From: Apostichopus japonicus
Taxonomy: Eukaryota > Echinodermata > Holothuroidea > Aspidochirotida > Stichopodidae
Length of the DNA stretch: 64,000 nt
Assembly: GCF_037975245.1 (NCBI RefSeq)
Contig: NC_092576.1
Location: 7,561,501 to 7,625,500, forward strand
Direction of reading: 5' to 3'
Shown: positions 26,182 to 39,092 of the stretch, in pieces
How positions within the stretch are numbered: position 1 is the first letter of the stretch
Layout: each line of letters starts with the position of its first letter
Translations under genes and position numbers: made by a program
Notes under the pieces: generated by a model
Databases searched by the model: none
What the model saw: only the letters and a program-made list of their open reading frames with translations
Told to the model about the DNA's origin: nothing

Positions 26182-27764
26182 TGATTCAAAATAACTTATC
26201 TTGTTATAGATGAATTTTGCAGTTGTCTGATACGCTCTGATATATAAGCGATTAGCGATAGCTATCTTCGTTAGATAGTTTTGGTGTTTCTCATGCAAGT
26301 TACATACAGAAAAACAACATTTCAAAGAGATGAAAAAAGGGTGGGATGTTGTGAACTGTAACTTCACACCGACATATTTAGGTTGGGACTTGGACCTTTA
26401 TGGAATTGCCTTGGGCGAGTGAAATGTTTTATAAAGTAGTAGATTATTGAAGCCGACTCCCTTAAAGCGCGCTCTGGTGGTTCTCATATATGAAACGATT
26501 ACACCTTTGGACGTCCAATTGTGCAGTCTGGAGCATAATTAGGTATATACCCATATATTACCAATTTAAATGTAATATTTCAATATTGTTAATCTCAGAA
26601 GAAAGTCTAATTGAAGGAGTTCCGGAAATAAATTCGAGACGTTACATTAGATTACCATTACATAGTCAATCATATCGGGCAAGTGGAAAGTAAATAAAAG
26701 TGTTCCTCTTTGTTTGTAATTATTCAAATTTATTTATACATAAATTAGAATTTTAATGAAATTAAATTTAAAGATAACACTTTCCTTTGTTTTTATCATG
26801 TAATTATCATGCTGAGAACTGCCACATCTCTTCACAGTACAGCGCTACTGAGCATATCATTATTATTTTTTATGGTTATCGAGCATTATTATTAAGGAAC
26901 GTAATGAAAGTTTACACTTAAACACTATCACACAACAACTGCTATAAGCAAAGCGGGCTGCAAAATATGAAACTCATCATCTAGAAATGAAAAACAGCTA
27001 TTTCAAGTTTTCATGAATTCTTAAAACATCAAGTTACAACGCTAGAATCCAAAATTCACTGTCAGTGGAACAGTTCTGCTTTTACTACTATTATCTGAAT
27101 CTCAAGTTAACACGAAGTGGAATAAGGAATTTGTTCTACAGAGATTTTTTTTTTTAATGTTGGCAGCTTGAAGCAGACCTGTCTCGACAAATGTTAGTGT
27201 CCATTCCATTTTCTGTATATAATTACATATAAAAGCTGGGTAAAAGGGAAGTTGGTGAGTCATGTTGTACATATCTATTTATATCTATACGACTCTTTTT
27301 GATTTTCAGCGTATAACGGGCAAGATTCAAGCATGTAATTACTCTCTCTATCTCTCCCTCTCTCCATCTATCTATACGTTTCGCTATCTGTCTGTCTGTA
27401 TTCTTCTTCTTCTCCTAGAGAGATAAATGTAACATGAGAGACTGACAGAGAGAGAGAGTCAGTTTTATGATATTTCTGATCATAATTGTCAAATTTTCAA
27501 GGTCATTAACAATATAATCATATTCAATTATATCACAGTTTAGTCCCTTGACGAGTGGTGTAATAACAAGAACGTTTTCATGACAGGTTCTCTTAACGTT
27601 CTGTATCGTCGTGTCGCATTTGGTTGGTTTTGTTCTCTTAGCTGAAAGTATCAACAATTAGGACTTGATATTATGTTTCAAAAGTTGCAGTTTAAAAACA
27701 TTGTGTAACAACAGTAGGAAAGAGAATGAATGAAAAGATTAAACGGAGGGGTTTGCTGCATTTA

Positions 27765-27768
<4 letters not shown>
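26182..27768. other. No gene recognised
   Basis: Mostly AT-rich unique sequence. A CT-rich stretch at about 27340-27420 is followed at about 27440-27460 by a short GA-rich run, a weak purine/pyrimidine mirror. Confidence 0.5.
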
Positions 27769-27857
<89 letters not shown>

Positions 27858-27876
27858 TTATATATATATATACACA

Positions 27877-27914
<38 letters not shown>

Positions 27915-27956
27915 TGTTTGTGTGTTTATATATATATATATATATGTGTGTATACG

Positions 27957-27997
<41 letters not shown>

Positions 27998-28096
27998 TTA
28001 TATATATATATATATATATATATAGATGTTTGTGTGTTTATATATATATATATATATATATATAAATATAGATATATACACATATTTATATATTAT
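27769..28096. repeat. (TA)n array with an embedded ~112-bp duplication
   Basis: A long (TA)n tract interrupted by CACATATTTA and by AGATGTTTGTGTGTTTA. The latter occurs at about 27913 and 28024, so a ~112-bp block was duplicated inside the microsatellite. All long Ile/Tyr frames here are spurious. Confidence 0.92.
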
Positions 28097-29478
28097 ATTA
28101 TTATGATTTATTATAATTATTAGACAATTAGCTTGATCTTTTACGATGGCATATACTTGTTAAAATTAACAAAGTTTAATGGCCACATGGTAATACTACA
28201 GTTCTTCGTTTTCGAGCGCAATTTCCTCGATTTCCTCTGTTGACTTATTGAAAACCTGTTACATTCCGTGTTTGAAAAGAAATTTAACCATTTAAACTAG
28301 AAACTTTCCGTGAAGTCTTGTTTACGTAAGGCAGTATTAACTAGGTCGATAGGTATCAGTTGTCTCAGCACCAATTAAGTTTCTGATACAATTGAAGAAA
28401 TACGTTATGCTATCGGAAGGATATAGTTTAAGCAAATATATACAGCTCAATAATCAAACAGGTTTTCAACGATAACTGACACAATATCGCGAATTAGCGT
28501 ACAAAATTCTGACTCATGACGGAAGAAGTACTTTTACACACACTCAGTAACAAAAAACAGAAAAACATGGAGTTTGCAGTTTTAATTGCGCATGCGTGAT
28601 GTGACGCTGTCGTTGAGACTTGTCAATAATATCTTCAGCAGTATTTATTGGATCATTGAATCATATCTTTCCCCCGTAATAGCTATTTGTGCGATTCTAC
28701 CACTGTTGTTTATAGAGGTTGGGGTGTTGGTGAGGCATTGAGTTCGGCAGGAGTGGGAGGGATGGAGGGAGGGTATGCGGGGTATTTGGGGTTATTAGTT
28801 AGTCTATTGGGGTAAGGGCATTACCGCGGGAATTACAAGTGTTTTTTTTTCTTTATTTTTAGGTTTTTTTTCCAGAGTGGCCTTATCTTGATAAGCTTTT
28901 GCTTCTGTCAGGTCTCCTCCGCTGGATTTATACAGTTGACTCTTCATCTCGCATACATGAATTATTTATGTTTCTTCTGATCATATTATTTGTGTTGTAC
29001 ATATGTTAAAATATGTATTTCTCGGTTGTTTATGTGCAGAGGGAATAAATAAATAAATTGTAAGAAACTGACAAAACTGATGAAAATAAATTAATGCAAA
29101 ACTTCAGAGTCATTAAATATATCCTCGCGGGCATGTAATCGACATTAAGTAAAATAAATACAAAATATGACCCCCCTCCAAAAAAAAAAAATGAGAAGAG
29201 GAATTTATCCAAAAATTCCCATGACTGTTTCCTACACTAGTAACGCCGTACGGTATATGCAACTGCAATTCGTCCTTATAAGGTCATATCAAGTGACTGA
29301 CTCGAGCTCACAATGCACATGCGCAGCTTCAAATCATTACCGTAACACAAAATACTTATTCTGTCTTGCACACATTGCAAGGTTCAACATTGTGACGTCA
29401 TAAGCCAACACTTACGATCAGCTGTATATGATTAGGATCGAATCTTTACCTTTTAAGTGGAATAACGGAAATTTGATT

Positions 29479-29480
<2 letters not shown>
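28097..29480. other. No gene recognised
   Basis: Nothing recognised except a G-rich patch at about 28718-28795 and an A run near 29178-29190. Confidence 0.5.
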
Positions 29481-29538
<58 letters not shown>

Positions 29539-29584
29539 CCTATATATATATATATAGGCCTATATATATATATATATATATATA
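29481..29584. repeat. (TA)n array with AGGCCT interruptions
   Basis: A (TA)n run of about 100 bp with two palindromic TATAGGCCTATA insertions. The whole tract is self-complementary. Confidence 0.92.
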
Positions 29585-30777
29585 GACAAATTGTTTTAGG
29601 AGTTGCTATAGTTACGATTTGCCAGGGTAAATCTCGATAGACGGTAAAGCTTGATACTATCAACATTTTGTGAATTGTTCGTCCTCGCCAAACAGTATTT
29701 GACTAAAGGCTCAATATATATACCACATTGCAAAGCACTGACATACCAATGCTTTAGAAAGCGCTGAAAATGTACTTGGCATTTTTTTTCTCTCTTGAAA
29801 TTTGTTTTATCTCTGCCGTTTTCTTAAAATTTAAAATGAAAACTTATTTGATCTGCTTTCACGGTTGATTTCCTCAAGTTAGTTGCCATGGTTACAGTGG
29901 ATCGAATATTGTCTAACGGCTTTTTATCAGATCTTTTCATCGTCCAGCTCATATATCTCATTACCTGTTTGTTTTACGGAATCACAATTAACTTCACAAA
30001 TAAACTAAGAGATTGATAAAATGTCACAGTTTGGTGAACATTCTTGAAGAAATCGCAATCAAATTTTCCGCGTTAGTGGAGTTTCTGGGCTACTTACAGG
30101 GAGCTAAGCAAAATTAAAAGGAAGATATTACCTATAGGCATATAGGCAGAAAGACCGCAGTAATATTAAAGCCTGCTTTTCCCGTGTGGAGTGAAGTTTT
30201 ACCAAGCCTAATCAGAAATACTTAATTCTTATATTGCAATTTATCAACCTAAAACATCCTCATAGAGTGTTGTCCACTATATAAATGCCTTATTTATTTT
30301 AATTATTTTCTTACAGGCCCAGAAATGCTGTTTATTAGTACTATACTAATCACATGTAAAAAAGGAAATTAAGGGAATAAAATCGATATTTTTTCCCTCT
30401 ATTTTTCGAAATGATAAAGTCGTCCTGAGATGCTCACATAAAAAAGTAGGATTTGAAATGAAAATGTTATATTCGAGTTACGCCAGCCTTATGAAACACA
30501 AATAGCACGTTATACGTTTATTCTTAATTAATGAAATCAATACAAAGCGTGGATAGAGAATTTATTCGTGTCTGTGATAGGTACTAACCAAAGAGAAATT
30601 AAAATACGATAACAATGTCAAAATATAAGTCTAAATCATGTGACACCCTAATGTAAAAGTATGACTATAGCGACACGTAATCCAAATGATAACGGATTAC
30701 ATAAATAACATCATAAATATTGCACACGCATAAACATACATCGACATCATGTTACAATGTGTTTTAACAACATGAGT
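29585..30777. other. No gene recognised
   Basis: AT-rich unique sequence with no exon or repeat that I can name. Confidence 0.5.
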
Positions 30778-30957
30778 GTGTTTTGCATTCAGACTGAAGA
30801 CCCCTTTGTTTTTTATTCATCGTTCGGATCCACGTAGCCTAAACTTAACAATAGACACAACACAAGAATCCTTCTGAGGACTTGGTGATTCTTTTCAAAT
30901 GACATGTGAGGACTTGACATTCCTTTGTTCAAGTCCTCAGTCTGAATACAAAAACAC
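30778..30957. mobile_element. Foldback/MITE-like element
   Basis: A ~180-bp unit with ~24-bp inverted ends. The left end is GTGTTTTGCATTCAGACTGA plus AGAC; the right end is its imperfect reverse complement at 30933-30957. An additional perfect hairpin (TGAGGACTTG with CAAGTCCTCA, 13-base loop, 30907-30939) abuts the right arm. No target duplication was clear. Confidence 0.55.
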
Positions 30958-32313
30958 TTGCATACGCACGCTCAGAGGACACATTATATGCAGAAGTGGG
31001 AACGACAGCTGCTGTAACTCCCAATGTGTGAATTTATGACTATGATCACTGGATTATCGAATGTGTATGTTGAGCTATACTGTTATTGAAATCATCTTAC
31101 TTCCGACTTCCTTTTCCCAATATAAATAGTTTATCTCATCTTCTCACATTGCCACTGACTCAGAGAGAATCCTCTGAATAAACGAGTGTTTTTTTAATTT
31201 CCTGCTTGTGTTCTTCCCATCCATATGGTTGTTAAATGTCCTTCTAAAATCCTCCATATAGTCTGTGCAGTTTCTTAATAATTCATGGCAATACAATACC
31301 ACTCCATTCCTATTTCATCTCCATCTCTCTCTATTCTCTCTCTCCTCTCTCTTCCTCTGTCTTTTTGCATGAAACATGTTTACATTGCCAAATACGATTG
31401 CATCCTATTACGCCAATGGGCGAATACGTGCCGTTGCATGCTGATATATAAATACTTAGATCTACCAAAAATCGCTAAAATCCCCCCCGGGTGGATAAAT
31501 AAAGTCACCGAGGTATTACTTATAACATGTGTCAAGGGCTCCATAACAACGAAATTTAATGTAGGACCTTCGGGCAAAAGATTATTTTCTTTATGTTTGA
31601 TGCTAGACTCTTTGGAAGACGTAAATTCATATTTTTTCTTCCTTCTCTATATACAAAAGTCTTTGGTTTAATATATTCTACAATATGTTTTGGGCATGTA
31701 CTTTTTTTTGGGTAAAATAAAAAATCACTTTACTGCCTTACTCGATCGATATTTCGTCTGCCGTCACGAAATACAAACGATTATTATAAATAACTTTTAT
31801 TTGGACGTAAAAAGGTATTTAAAACATAATTCTTTTGGGAATTTCAGCAGCCGTTCTTAGCACGAAACAAGCATAAGTCTGAACGATGTACGTCAGGATC
31901 TTTTGTCGTGTTGGTATGCTAGTTAACTTTCTGTCTAAATGTTATGATATACCTGTCCGTACATATCTATGCGTACGTATGCAAATACATACATGTCCGT
32001 ACACGCATACATACATCTACATCGGTACTCTGCAATAGACTGGTGTACATCTCGCAAAGGATGATTAGTGACATCACCAAGTCATGTGTTGCACACTAAA
32101 TCTCTGCTAAGTACCTATATATTTTCACTTTGAAATTGTCAGCAGACGTTATTGTCAGCAGACGTTACATACACATACGTACTTAGGCTACATACATACA
32201 CAAATATCATTGTGCTATAACTTTACTCAATCAAATCTGCACCAGGAAGAATAAACAATGACACAAACTCGATGCTTTTCCAAATGAAGTAAACATAAAT
32301 ACTAAATTATTAA
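30958..32313. other. No gene recognised
   Basis: It contains a CT-rich run at about 31318-31365 and imperfect CATA/CGTA words at about 31955-32025 and 32165-32205. The 128-residue frame at 31285-31671 shows no recognised domain. Confidence 0.5.
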
Positions 32314-32538
32314 ATTTGGGGACATTTCAGAAAGTATTATTCTATAGATGATCAGTACATTGAAGAAATTGTACTTCATTATGTAAGAGGGATTTTGACT
32401 GATCCTGACCATCCTCTCCATAAGTATTACACCACTCCATGTAGGTTGTATACCCTATCTCGTATGCGTACTGAACGCTTTAGACATTCCTTTTTACCGA
32501 GAAGTATAAAGCTTTTGAACTGTCATATAACTAGATGA
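32314..32538 (+). pseudogene. LINE reverse transcriptase C-terminus (fragment)
   Basis: Translating this frame gives 74 residues from just after a stop to TGA at 32536-32538. The end reads LSRMRTERFRHSFLPRSIKL followed by LN. That is the arginine-rich R..RF..SF.PR.I..WN-like signature found at the C-terminus of the CR1/L2/Jockey-type LINE polyprotein, so this is a 5'-truncated LINE. The frame upstream has stops and no catalytic domain. The family within LINEs is not certain. Confidence 0.75.
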
Positions 32539-32652
32539 TATTTTTATCATATTTTTGTATTTATATTTTGCATATTTTTTAAGCTGCGGAATCCATTTTA
32601 TTATATCTTCATTTTATGATTGATATCAATAAATTTTACTTTTACTTTACAA
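32539..32652 (+). mobile_element. LINE 3' UTR and tail
   Basis: T-rich sequence following the ORF stop ends in CAATAAATTTTACTTTTACT and TTACAA, a short direct-repeat tail instead of poly(A), as in CR1/L2-like elements. Confidence 0.6.
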
Positions 32653-33067
32653 TTGTTTGTTACTGTTTTGGGTTTTTCCCCCTTCCGTGCAGGATGGAAC
32701 AGTCTATAACTCGCATGAAATAGACACAGCCAAACGATCTCAGTCAGAAAGAATCCAGTACGTTCTGCAAAGTATGATTGTAGCATCTTGTCACCATCTT
32801 TGAAAAGAACAAATGACATCAATGACATCAATTATGAAGGACATGACTAACTTATCTTCTGCCCCCCCTCTCCTTCTCTCGTTGTTCCCCCACCCCCATC
32901 ACTCCTCTTGTCATAGCTATCTTCCACCCTTTTTTTCTCCACACCCTTCTGTCTTTGTCCTTCTCCAGTTTATTCCCTACCACCTTCCCTTAATCCTCTC
33001 TTTGTCCCTCCACTGTTTATCTCCTACCTCTCCTCTTCTCCTGTTGGTTTCTTTCTTTCTTCTGTCC
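32653..33067. other. No gene; CT-rich block
   Basis: After ~200 bp of unremarkable sequence, 32855-33067 is strongly C/T-rich. A 103-residue Ser/Leu/Pro-rich frame crosses it and is a composition artefact. It may be part of the PLE terminal region that follows. Confidence 0.5.
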
Positions 33068-33236
33068 ATCCCTTGTCTACTAATCCCCTTACATCTATCT
33101 CTTTGTGTTCACAATGCTCATTAACCTGTCTGTATTCTGTGCGTGTTTTTGTCCCTTCTGTTATGTTTCTTGTCATTTAGCCTTTGAAGAAGATCCTGCT
33201 AGGATCGAAACGTCAGGCCCACTTACTTTTAAACAT
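33068..33236 (+). mobile_element. Penelope-like element terminal fragment, copy 2
   Basis: It aligns by eye over its length with the reverse complement of 61570-61750. Shared words include CTTGTCTACTAATCCCCTTA, TTCTTGTCATTTAGCC (one base different) and the hammerhead core. This identifies it as a dispersed, old insertion of the same element as at 21251 and 61530. Confidence 0.65.
33180..33218 (+). ncRNA. Minimal hammerhead ribozyme-like motif, copy 2
   Basis: Stem I GCCT/AGGC (33180-33183 with 33215-33218), core TTGAAGA (33184-33190), stem II GATCC/GGATC with loop TGCTA, then GAAAC and GTC. The first core base is T instead of the invariant C, so this copy is predicted to be inactive. Confidence 0.6.
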
Positions 33237-34554
33237 TATGATAAAAACAACTGAACATAGCTGGTTATTAGTTAAAAAGTAAACATATTAAACATATTCT
33301 CGCGAATTTGATAGGAAATCGTTTCTGCTTAATTTTGCGTCTTGAGATGTCAATTAGCAACACGCATTGTCTAATTTCAAAACAATGTAAACGTAAAGGA
33401 AACAATCATGATACTTGAAGTTGTTATTTTTATTGCTCACTCAGGCATACTTGTAATGATTAATTTCCTGGTTTCAAGGGTATTTAGATACAACTTTGCC
33501 AATCATTAGGTTGGGAGGGATGGGGGGGGGGGGAGGGGGTTGATGGATTTTTTTAAATTATTTTCTGTCTTGCTACCGCCTACTTCAAGTTCGCCTTCCT
33601 TTCACATTGTATGGTCGCCCCTATAGTACATATATAATGTATGTATATATATATATATCCAGAAGCTTAATAATACTCGAGAGACACTGTCTTTATAATG
33701 AGTTTATTTTATCATTAGGATGGACAAAGAGTTGCATAAAGAGAAGGAATTTCATCTCATGTTTTCTTGTAAATGAAAAGGGTTTCTATACTAATCATAC
33801 TGTCGCCCACGTATAAGTATGATGTATGAAAAGTAAGCCTATGTTCAAATATTGACATCAATGAAGTAGGTAAAGATAGACAATTGCTTTTACTAATATC
33901 ATAAATATTTTAATATGTCCAAAGAGAATAGTTTGTGGATGCAAACGTGACATTCGCTGGAGCAAAACAAAAATTAAAATATTTTGATTTTTTTTGGGGG
34001 GCTCCTGATTGGTAACTTGTGACAACTGGAATAGTATTACCTTACGTCCCTAATGTTGCTGCCTTCACGTAATGAAATAAATAATTCCGGTAAATTGTAG
34101 TTTATTTTAATATTCCGTAAATAAAATGTTTCTCGTTCTTTTTAGTATACGAAGAGAAAACTATTCCATAGAGTAACATAAATGTTTAAGACGATATTAC
34201 AGTTTATGATATAAGTGCAATTTATATGCCTGTTTTGGTACTATTATTTTAAAGTTTCAATCACGTGACTATTCCAACATACAGAGTAGATTTAATTCGT
34301 TAGATAGTAACAACTATTGAGAAGTTTTAAAGTTATCGTTTGTTAGTCGTAGGCTAACAGTGGTTTCGATTTCTTTTAAATATATCCCAGATATTGAGAG
34401 GACTCATTGTTAAGTTAGACAATTAGATATTTAGGTGACACAAAAAATACATCGAAGTAAGTGACAGTGTCCTTTTTGTTTTTTCTTTAGCATATTTGGA
34501 AAAGTTACAAAAGACATGTAGACTATAAATGTAAATTCAGGTTGCCAAAAAAAA
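33237..34554. other. No gene recognised
   Basis: It contains a G run at about 33519-33539 and a short (AT)n at 33638-33658. Nothing else was recognised. Confidence 0.5.
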
Positions 34555-34865
34555 CTGATATCCTTAGTTTATATCATAATAATATTTATATTTATGAAGC
34601 GCAGACTTCCACACCGATAACGGTGCTCAAGGCACATCACAAATTTACACTAGTCAGCGAAAACCTGTCAAACATATATCCCTCCACATGGCAGCAGCTA
34701 AACAGCGTTCAACTGACAATTCATCTCACACAAGTTTTCCATTTATACACCTGCGTGAAGAGAGGCAATGCAGATAAAGCGCCGTGCCCAAGAACACAAC
34801 GTCTTGGCCAGGACTAGAACCTGTATACCTACTATTACAAGTCCAATGCCTCTCAGATTATATCA
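34555..34865 (-). mobile_element. tRNA-derived SINE, second family
   Basis: On the minus strand a degenerate A-box-like TCTGAGAGGCATTGG is followed by a good B box GGTTCTAGTCC (34811-34821). Next come the body words GTTGTGTTCTTGGGCACGGC and TGCCTCTCTTCACGCAGGTG, then GTGCCTTGAGCACCG, and a GCGCTTCATAAATATAAATA-type AT tail. This body is a common SINE type in marine invertebrate genomes. It is different from the SINE at 5061 and 25005. Confidence 0.75.
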
Positions 34866-34874
34866 GAGGTTATA

Positions 34875-35335
34875 ATGAGAACAAATTAACGGGCATGATA
34901 ATGAGTAAAAAGTAACGGGCACTATAACGAGTACAACGTCAAGGGCACCATAACAAGTACAAAGTCACGGGTACTATAACGAGTACAAAGTCATGGGCAT
35001 GGTAACGATTACAAAGTAACGGGCACTATAACGAGTACAAAGTCAAGGGCACCATAACAAGTACAAAGTCACGGGCACTATAACGAGTACAAAGTCATGG
35101 GCATGGTAACGATTACAAAGTCACGGGCACTATAACGATTACAAAGTCACGGGCACCATAACAAGTACAAAGTCACGGGTATGATATTGAGTACAAAGTC
35201 ACGGGTATGATATCGAGTACAAAGTCACGGGTAGGATATCGAGTACAAAGTCACGGGTATGATATTGTGTACAAAGTCACGGGTATGATATTGAGTACAA
35301 AGTCACGGGTATGATATCGAGTACCAAGTAAAAAC
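34875..35335. repeat. 26-bp minisatellite with higher-order structure
   Basis: About 17 copies of a ~26-bp unit of the form GAGTACAAAGTCACGGGCAC plus TATAAC. In the first half, four-unit blocks recur (one block about 34920-35023, the next about 35024-35127). In the second half, a simpler GGTATGATATCGAGTAC variant has spread. Degenerate GAGTAC words continue to about 35470. Confidence 0.93.
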
Positions 35336-35525
35336 ACTGAGTACGAGTAGGAAGTTACCGTATGAGTACAAGTACCAGTACGTGGTTTTAATAGTTAGGT
35401 GAGTACAAATGCTTGAATACGGCAGTACAAAACACAATGTAATCGTGTAAGGGTACGAGTAAGGACTCGAGTGCAACAAGTATTGTTTCTACTCATAGTC
35501 TCCTCACAAAGTTATTATAATAAGC

Positions 35526-35697
<172 letters not shown>

Positions 35698-38600
35698 GAA
35701 TAGTATAGGAGAACTAAAGTACATGGAGCTTTCTTTTAATTACCTCAACAGAAACTTTGGCAAGTACGAAATTCGTTTTTCTTTAGGCATTTTCATCAAT
35801 TCCTATCTAATGATGAGAAATAACGCACTCTCTTTCTCTTTTACAATTGTCACGTGTAACAGCCCTTTAGACCTATGACGTACATGGAGTTATTATGTTG
35901 TGTGACATTTCACGCTTCTAGCTTCCAAATTATCACCTTTCTCTCAAAGGTGTCGCAAAGTCTTCCTTATTTTCGCACTCGATATGAAATTGCATAAAGC
36001 TTTTCACCACTTGTTTGATACGGTGGCTGTTGTCAAACAGAACCCGCCATCGCATCCTCTTAAGAGTAATCATGTAGAGCTTGGAAGCTTTTTCCAATTT
36101 CACGCAAAATTGGGAAAATCACATTTTCGGAAAATGAAATAGGTTAAGCGTAACGAAAGCCTAAAAAGGTGTTTTTGACATTCAGTTTTAGCTGTGACTG
36201 AAGCTTCAAGAAAATTTAAAAGTCAACAGATCGGTTCGTTTCATCGTATTGAAGGAAAATGATTGGTTAAGAGAACAAGCTGTGAAAAACGGTTTTGACG
36301 AAACATAAATGAGGAAAAAGTTGCTTCAAAGGAATTCCGTTTTTTTTAGAAATTGATGTAAAATTTGAAATTGACTTAAACAGTATAATATTTCAGACGC
36401 TGAAATAGCAAGTATAGCTTAAAGTAGCTTTTATCGTTTAAATGGATGATGTATTCTGCCAGTATAATGTCGATCCTAACATACCATAAAAATGTGGTGT
36501 AGTCCTTTAACTTGAATACTCAAATTTCCTTTCGAATTGATAAAGTCATGTTACGAGACTTTTTGGAATTTTCCAATTTGCATAATTAAAGTTAGGCTTT
36601 AATGTTAAGACATGTATAGAAGCATTCATTTCTTATTCGTAATATTTCACTTTAGCGGAAATTGTTGGTCACGTGTCATACTATCCTTTGTTTCTTATTC
36701 ATGTTTTCTTTTGCTGTTGACTTTTCAGTGTTGCTTCTGTGGAGCTGATCTATTGCTCTGTGTGTTAGACTTGGTAGTCCAGCCGCTTTGACTGATGAAC
36801 CACGGATATTTGTCAATTAAGCTAAGAGGGATTTAGAAATGTAGCTTGCACCAATGGTAGTGGTTTTAAACGTTGTATAACATTTCAATATTGATACTGT
36901 GGCTACCCTAATCCTGAAAATTATAGAATTACAATGCAATTGGGATAATGAACGCAAAAATCGTAAAAACTTGAGTATCCATGTAAAGAAAGTTAGATAA
37001 AACAAAAATTAACAAAAAATGGTATAAATTGCATTGATTTAAGCTACATTCCCTATATCATTCAATACAAAATCAGTGGAAATACGGACGGCCTAATAAC
37101 AACATACGGAGGTATACTCCCACGACATCATTTCAAAGTATATTTACAGTGTAAATCAATTTACTGAGATATATACGCACACGTATTCACGCTTTAGCCA
37201 TTACTAAACGAGGTACTTTATATGAACAGTACTCAAAGTCAGTTTTTTCTTCATATATAAGTCAAAGTGATGGCTTAATTACGACCGACATTTATTACAG
37301 ACTGTTCCACGTTAGTCAACCGGTTACAACGTGTGATTTAAAACGGGAGAGGAAAAAAATCCCGTTAAAGTGCATCTTTATGAAAGCTTTAAACTGTAGA
37401 TTCCGAGATCCTTGATGCCAATGGGAAGCGGGAAATTTTTTACGAGTTGTGCGTAATTCCAATACGACTAAATTTTTATCGCATTGTAAATAAATTGGTT
37501 TATCAATAAACTGCACCAGCATGTATGCAAGAACGATAATAATGATGATGTTGTTCGTCGGGAAGCATCATAACAGTGAATGTATATTGCGTCCTGTAGA
37601 CAATAATAGGGGTGAGAAACTCAGTTGTTTGCGATCGACTACAATTGAGTAAAAGTAAGAATTTGAGGTGTGTCTTTCAAGAATATGACTCACGCCTTTC
37701 GTGAAATTAATATATATACAATCTACTGGTAATTTATTTCGAAATTGTTTACGGAAAACAATAGCCAACAATATATAAGCACTGGCAACATTATATGTTC
37801 AATAAGTTCCCATATTCGTACCAGTAAAGGACAAAAATAAAATAAGCGTAAGAATATCACAATTCATGTTAACAGTATGTTTACAATGAACCTATTGCTA
37901 TCGTTTGATCGTTATAAAAGCTGTAAGATTTTAGATTTAGCATTTGCAAAAACTGATCTCCATTACACAGAATAACCATGATCCCTGTTTTGACCTGCAC
38001 ATTTTATGTTAACAGTGTTTACACTAAACCTTGGGCTTTCTTAGATCCTTTTCAGAGATTTTTTTTATAGTGGTGCGCGTGCGCGTCATAATGTTGGCAT
38101 TACTTGCCAAGTAAACGATACCTACATATCTGGGCGTTGAAACTTAAGGTTTCATATAGTCTCTGTACATCTGCAGTCTCAGAGGCTAATATATTCTGAG
38201 CCTGTCACGGCGCTCAGAAGTGCCCTCACTTTGTAAGTACCTATATGACCCCTTTGTGTTGTCCTCCCAAAAAATTACACCATGAACAACCAAAAGTTCT
38301 TCTTTTGTACTGCAAACACTCTACGCGCACTACAATACTGCGTATTGCAGATAAAATGCAGTGCTACTTTTTTAGGTTTAGCATTTGCCCATCTCCATTT
38401 CACAGAATAAATATTGTTATAAAAACAAAATAAAATCCCGTAAAAATCGAAGCCCGTGTGGCTCGATGATATCATATTTAGACTTGATCCAGTCCTGAAC
38501 TTCGTGTGTGGAGGGAAATTGCACCAGTGATATCGCTCAAATGAAATAAATTCCTCTTAGCTGTTTTGTAAAAGATATTCATGAAATAGACTTACATCAC

Positions 38601-38850
38601 ATGTAGGCTAAGAAAGGTGGTTTGAGTTTATGTCTGATGTAAATATATGGAATAGAAGGGTTTACTGTATCAAAACAAACGAACAATGATTCGTTTATTA
38701 GTTATAGCCATATGAGCATGCAGGAAGATAAACATGTTGTTTTACTTACAAGATGTTGAATTATATGTGTCAAAATGTATATCGTTCGATGGGACTAGAC
38801 ACAAAATTTAAAAAGCAACACAATGTATACAACTGGAAGCAACAAACATC
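35698..38850. other. No gene recognised
   Basis: About 3.1 kb of AT-rich unique sequence. Several 60-68 residue minus-strand frames show no domain, repeat or splice support. CATTTGCAAAA-type and ATTTGCCCATCTCCATT words near 37940 and 38383 hint at a faint duplicated segment, since TTTAGATTTAGCATTTGCA resembles TAGGTTTAGCATTTGCC and both are followed by CACAGAATAA. Confidence 0.45.
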
Positions 38851-39030
38851 AATATTTGATGCCGAGTTATCACACATACAACAACAATCAATCTTTTCTG
38901 CAGTGTTATCACACTTACAACAATCAATCTTTGATGCCGTGTTATCACACATACAACAACAATCAATATTTGATGCCGTGTTATCACACTTACAACAACA
39001 ACCAATCTTTGATGCCGTGTTATCATACTT
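38851..39030. repeat. 39-bp minisatellite, five copies
   Basis: The anchor GATGCCGTGTTATCACAC (second copy CTGCAGTGTTATCACAC) recurs at about 38858, 38897, 38933, 38972 and 39011, spaced 39, 36, 39 and 39 bp. All spacings are multiples of three, so frames on both strands stay open with a 13-residue period. A short (AT)n follows at 39051-39092. Confidence 0.93.
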
Positions 39031-39050
39031 TGCTAATATGATATTTTGTT

Positions 39051-39092
39051 ATATATATATATATATATATATATTTTTTAATATATATATAT
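39051..39092. repeat. (AT)n microsatellite
   Basis: Two AT runs separated by a TTTTTTAA patch. Confidence 0.9.

Noticed and set aside
32813-33124. A 103-residue Ser/Leu/Pro-rich protein
   Set aside because: The frame follows a CT-rich block and the PLE fragment.
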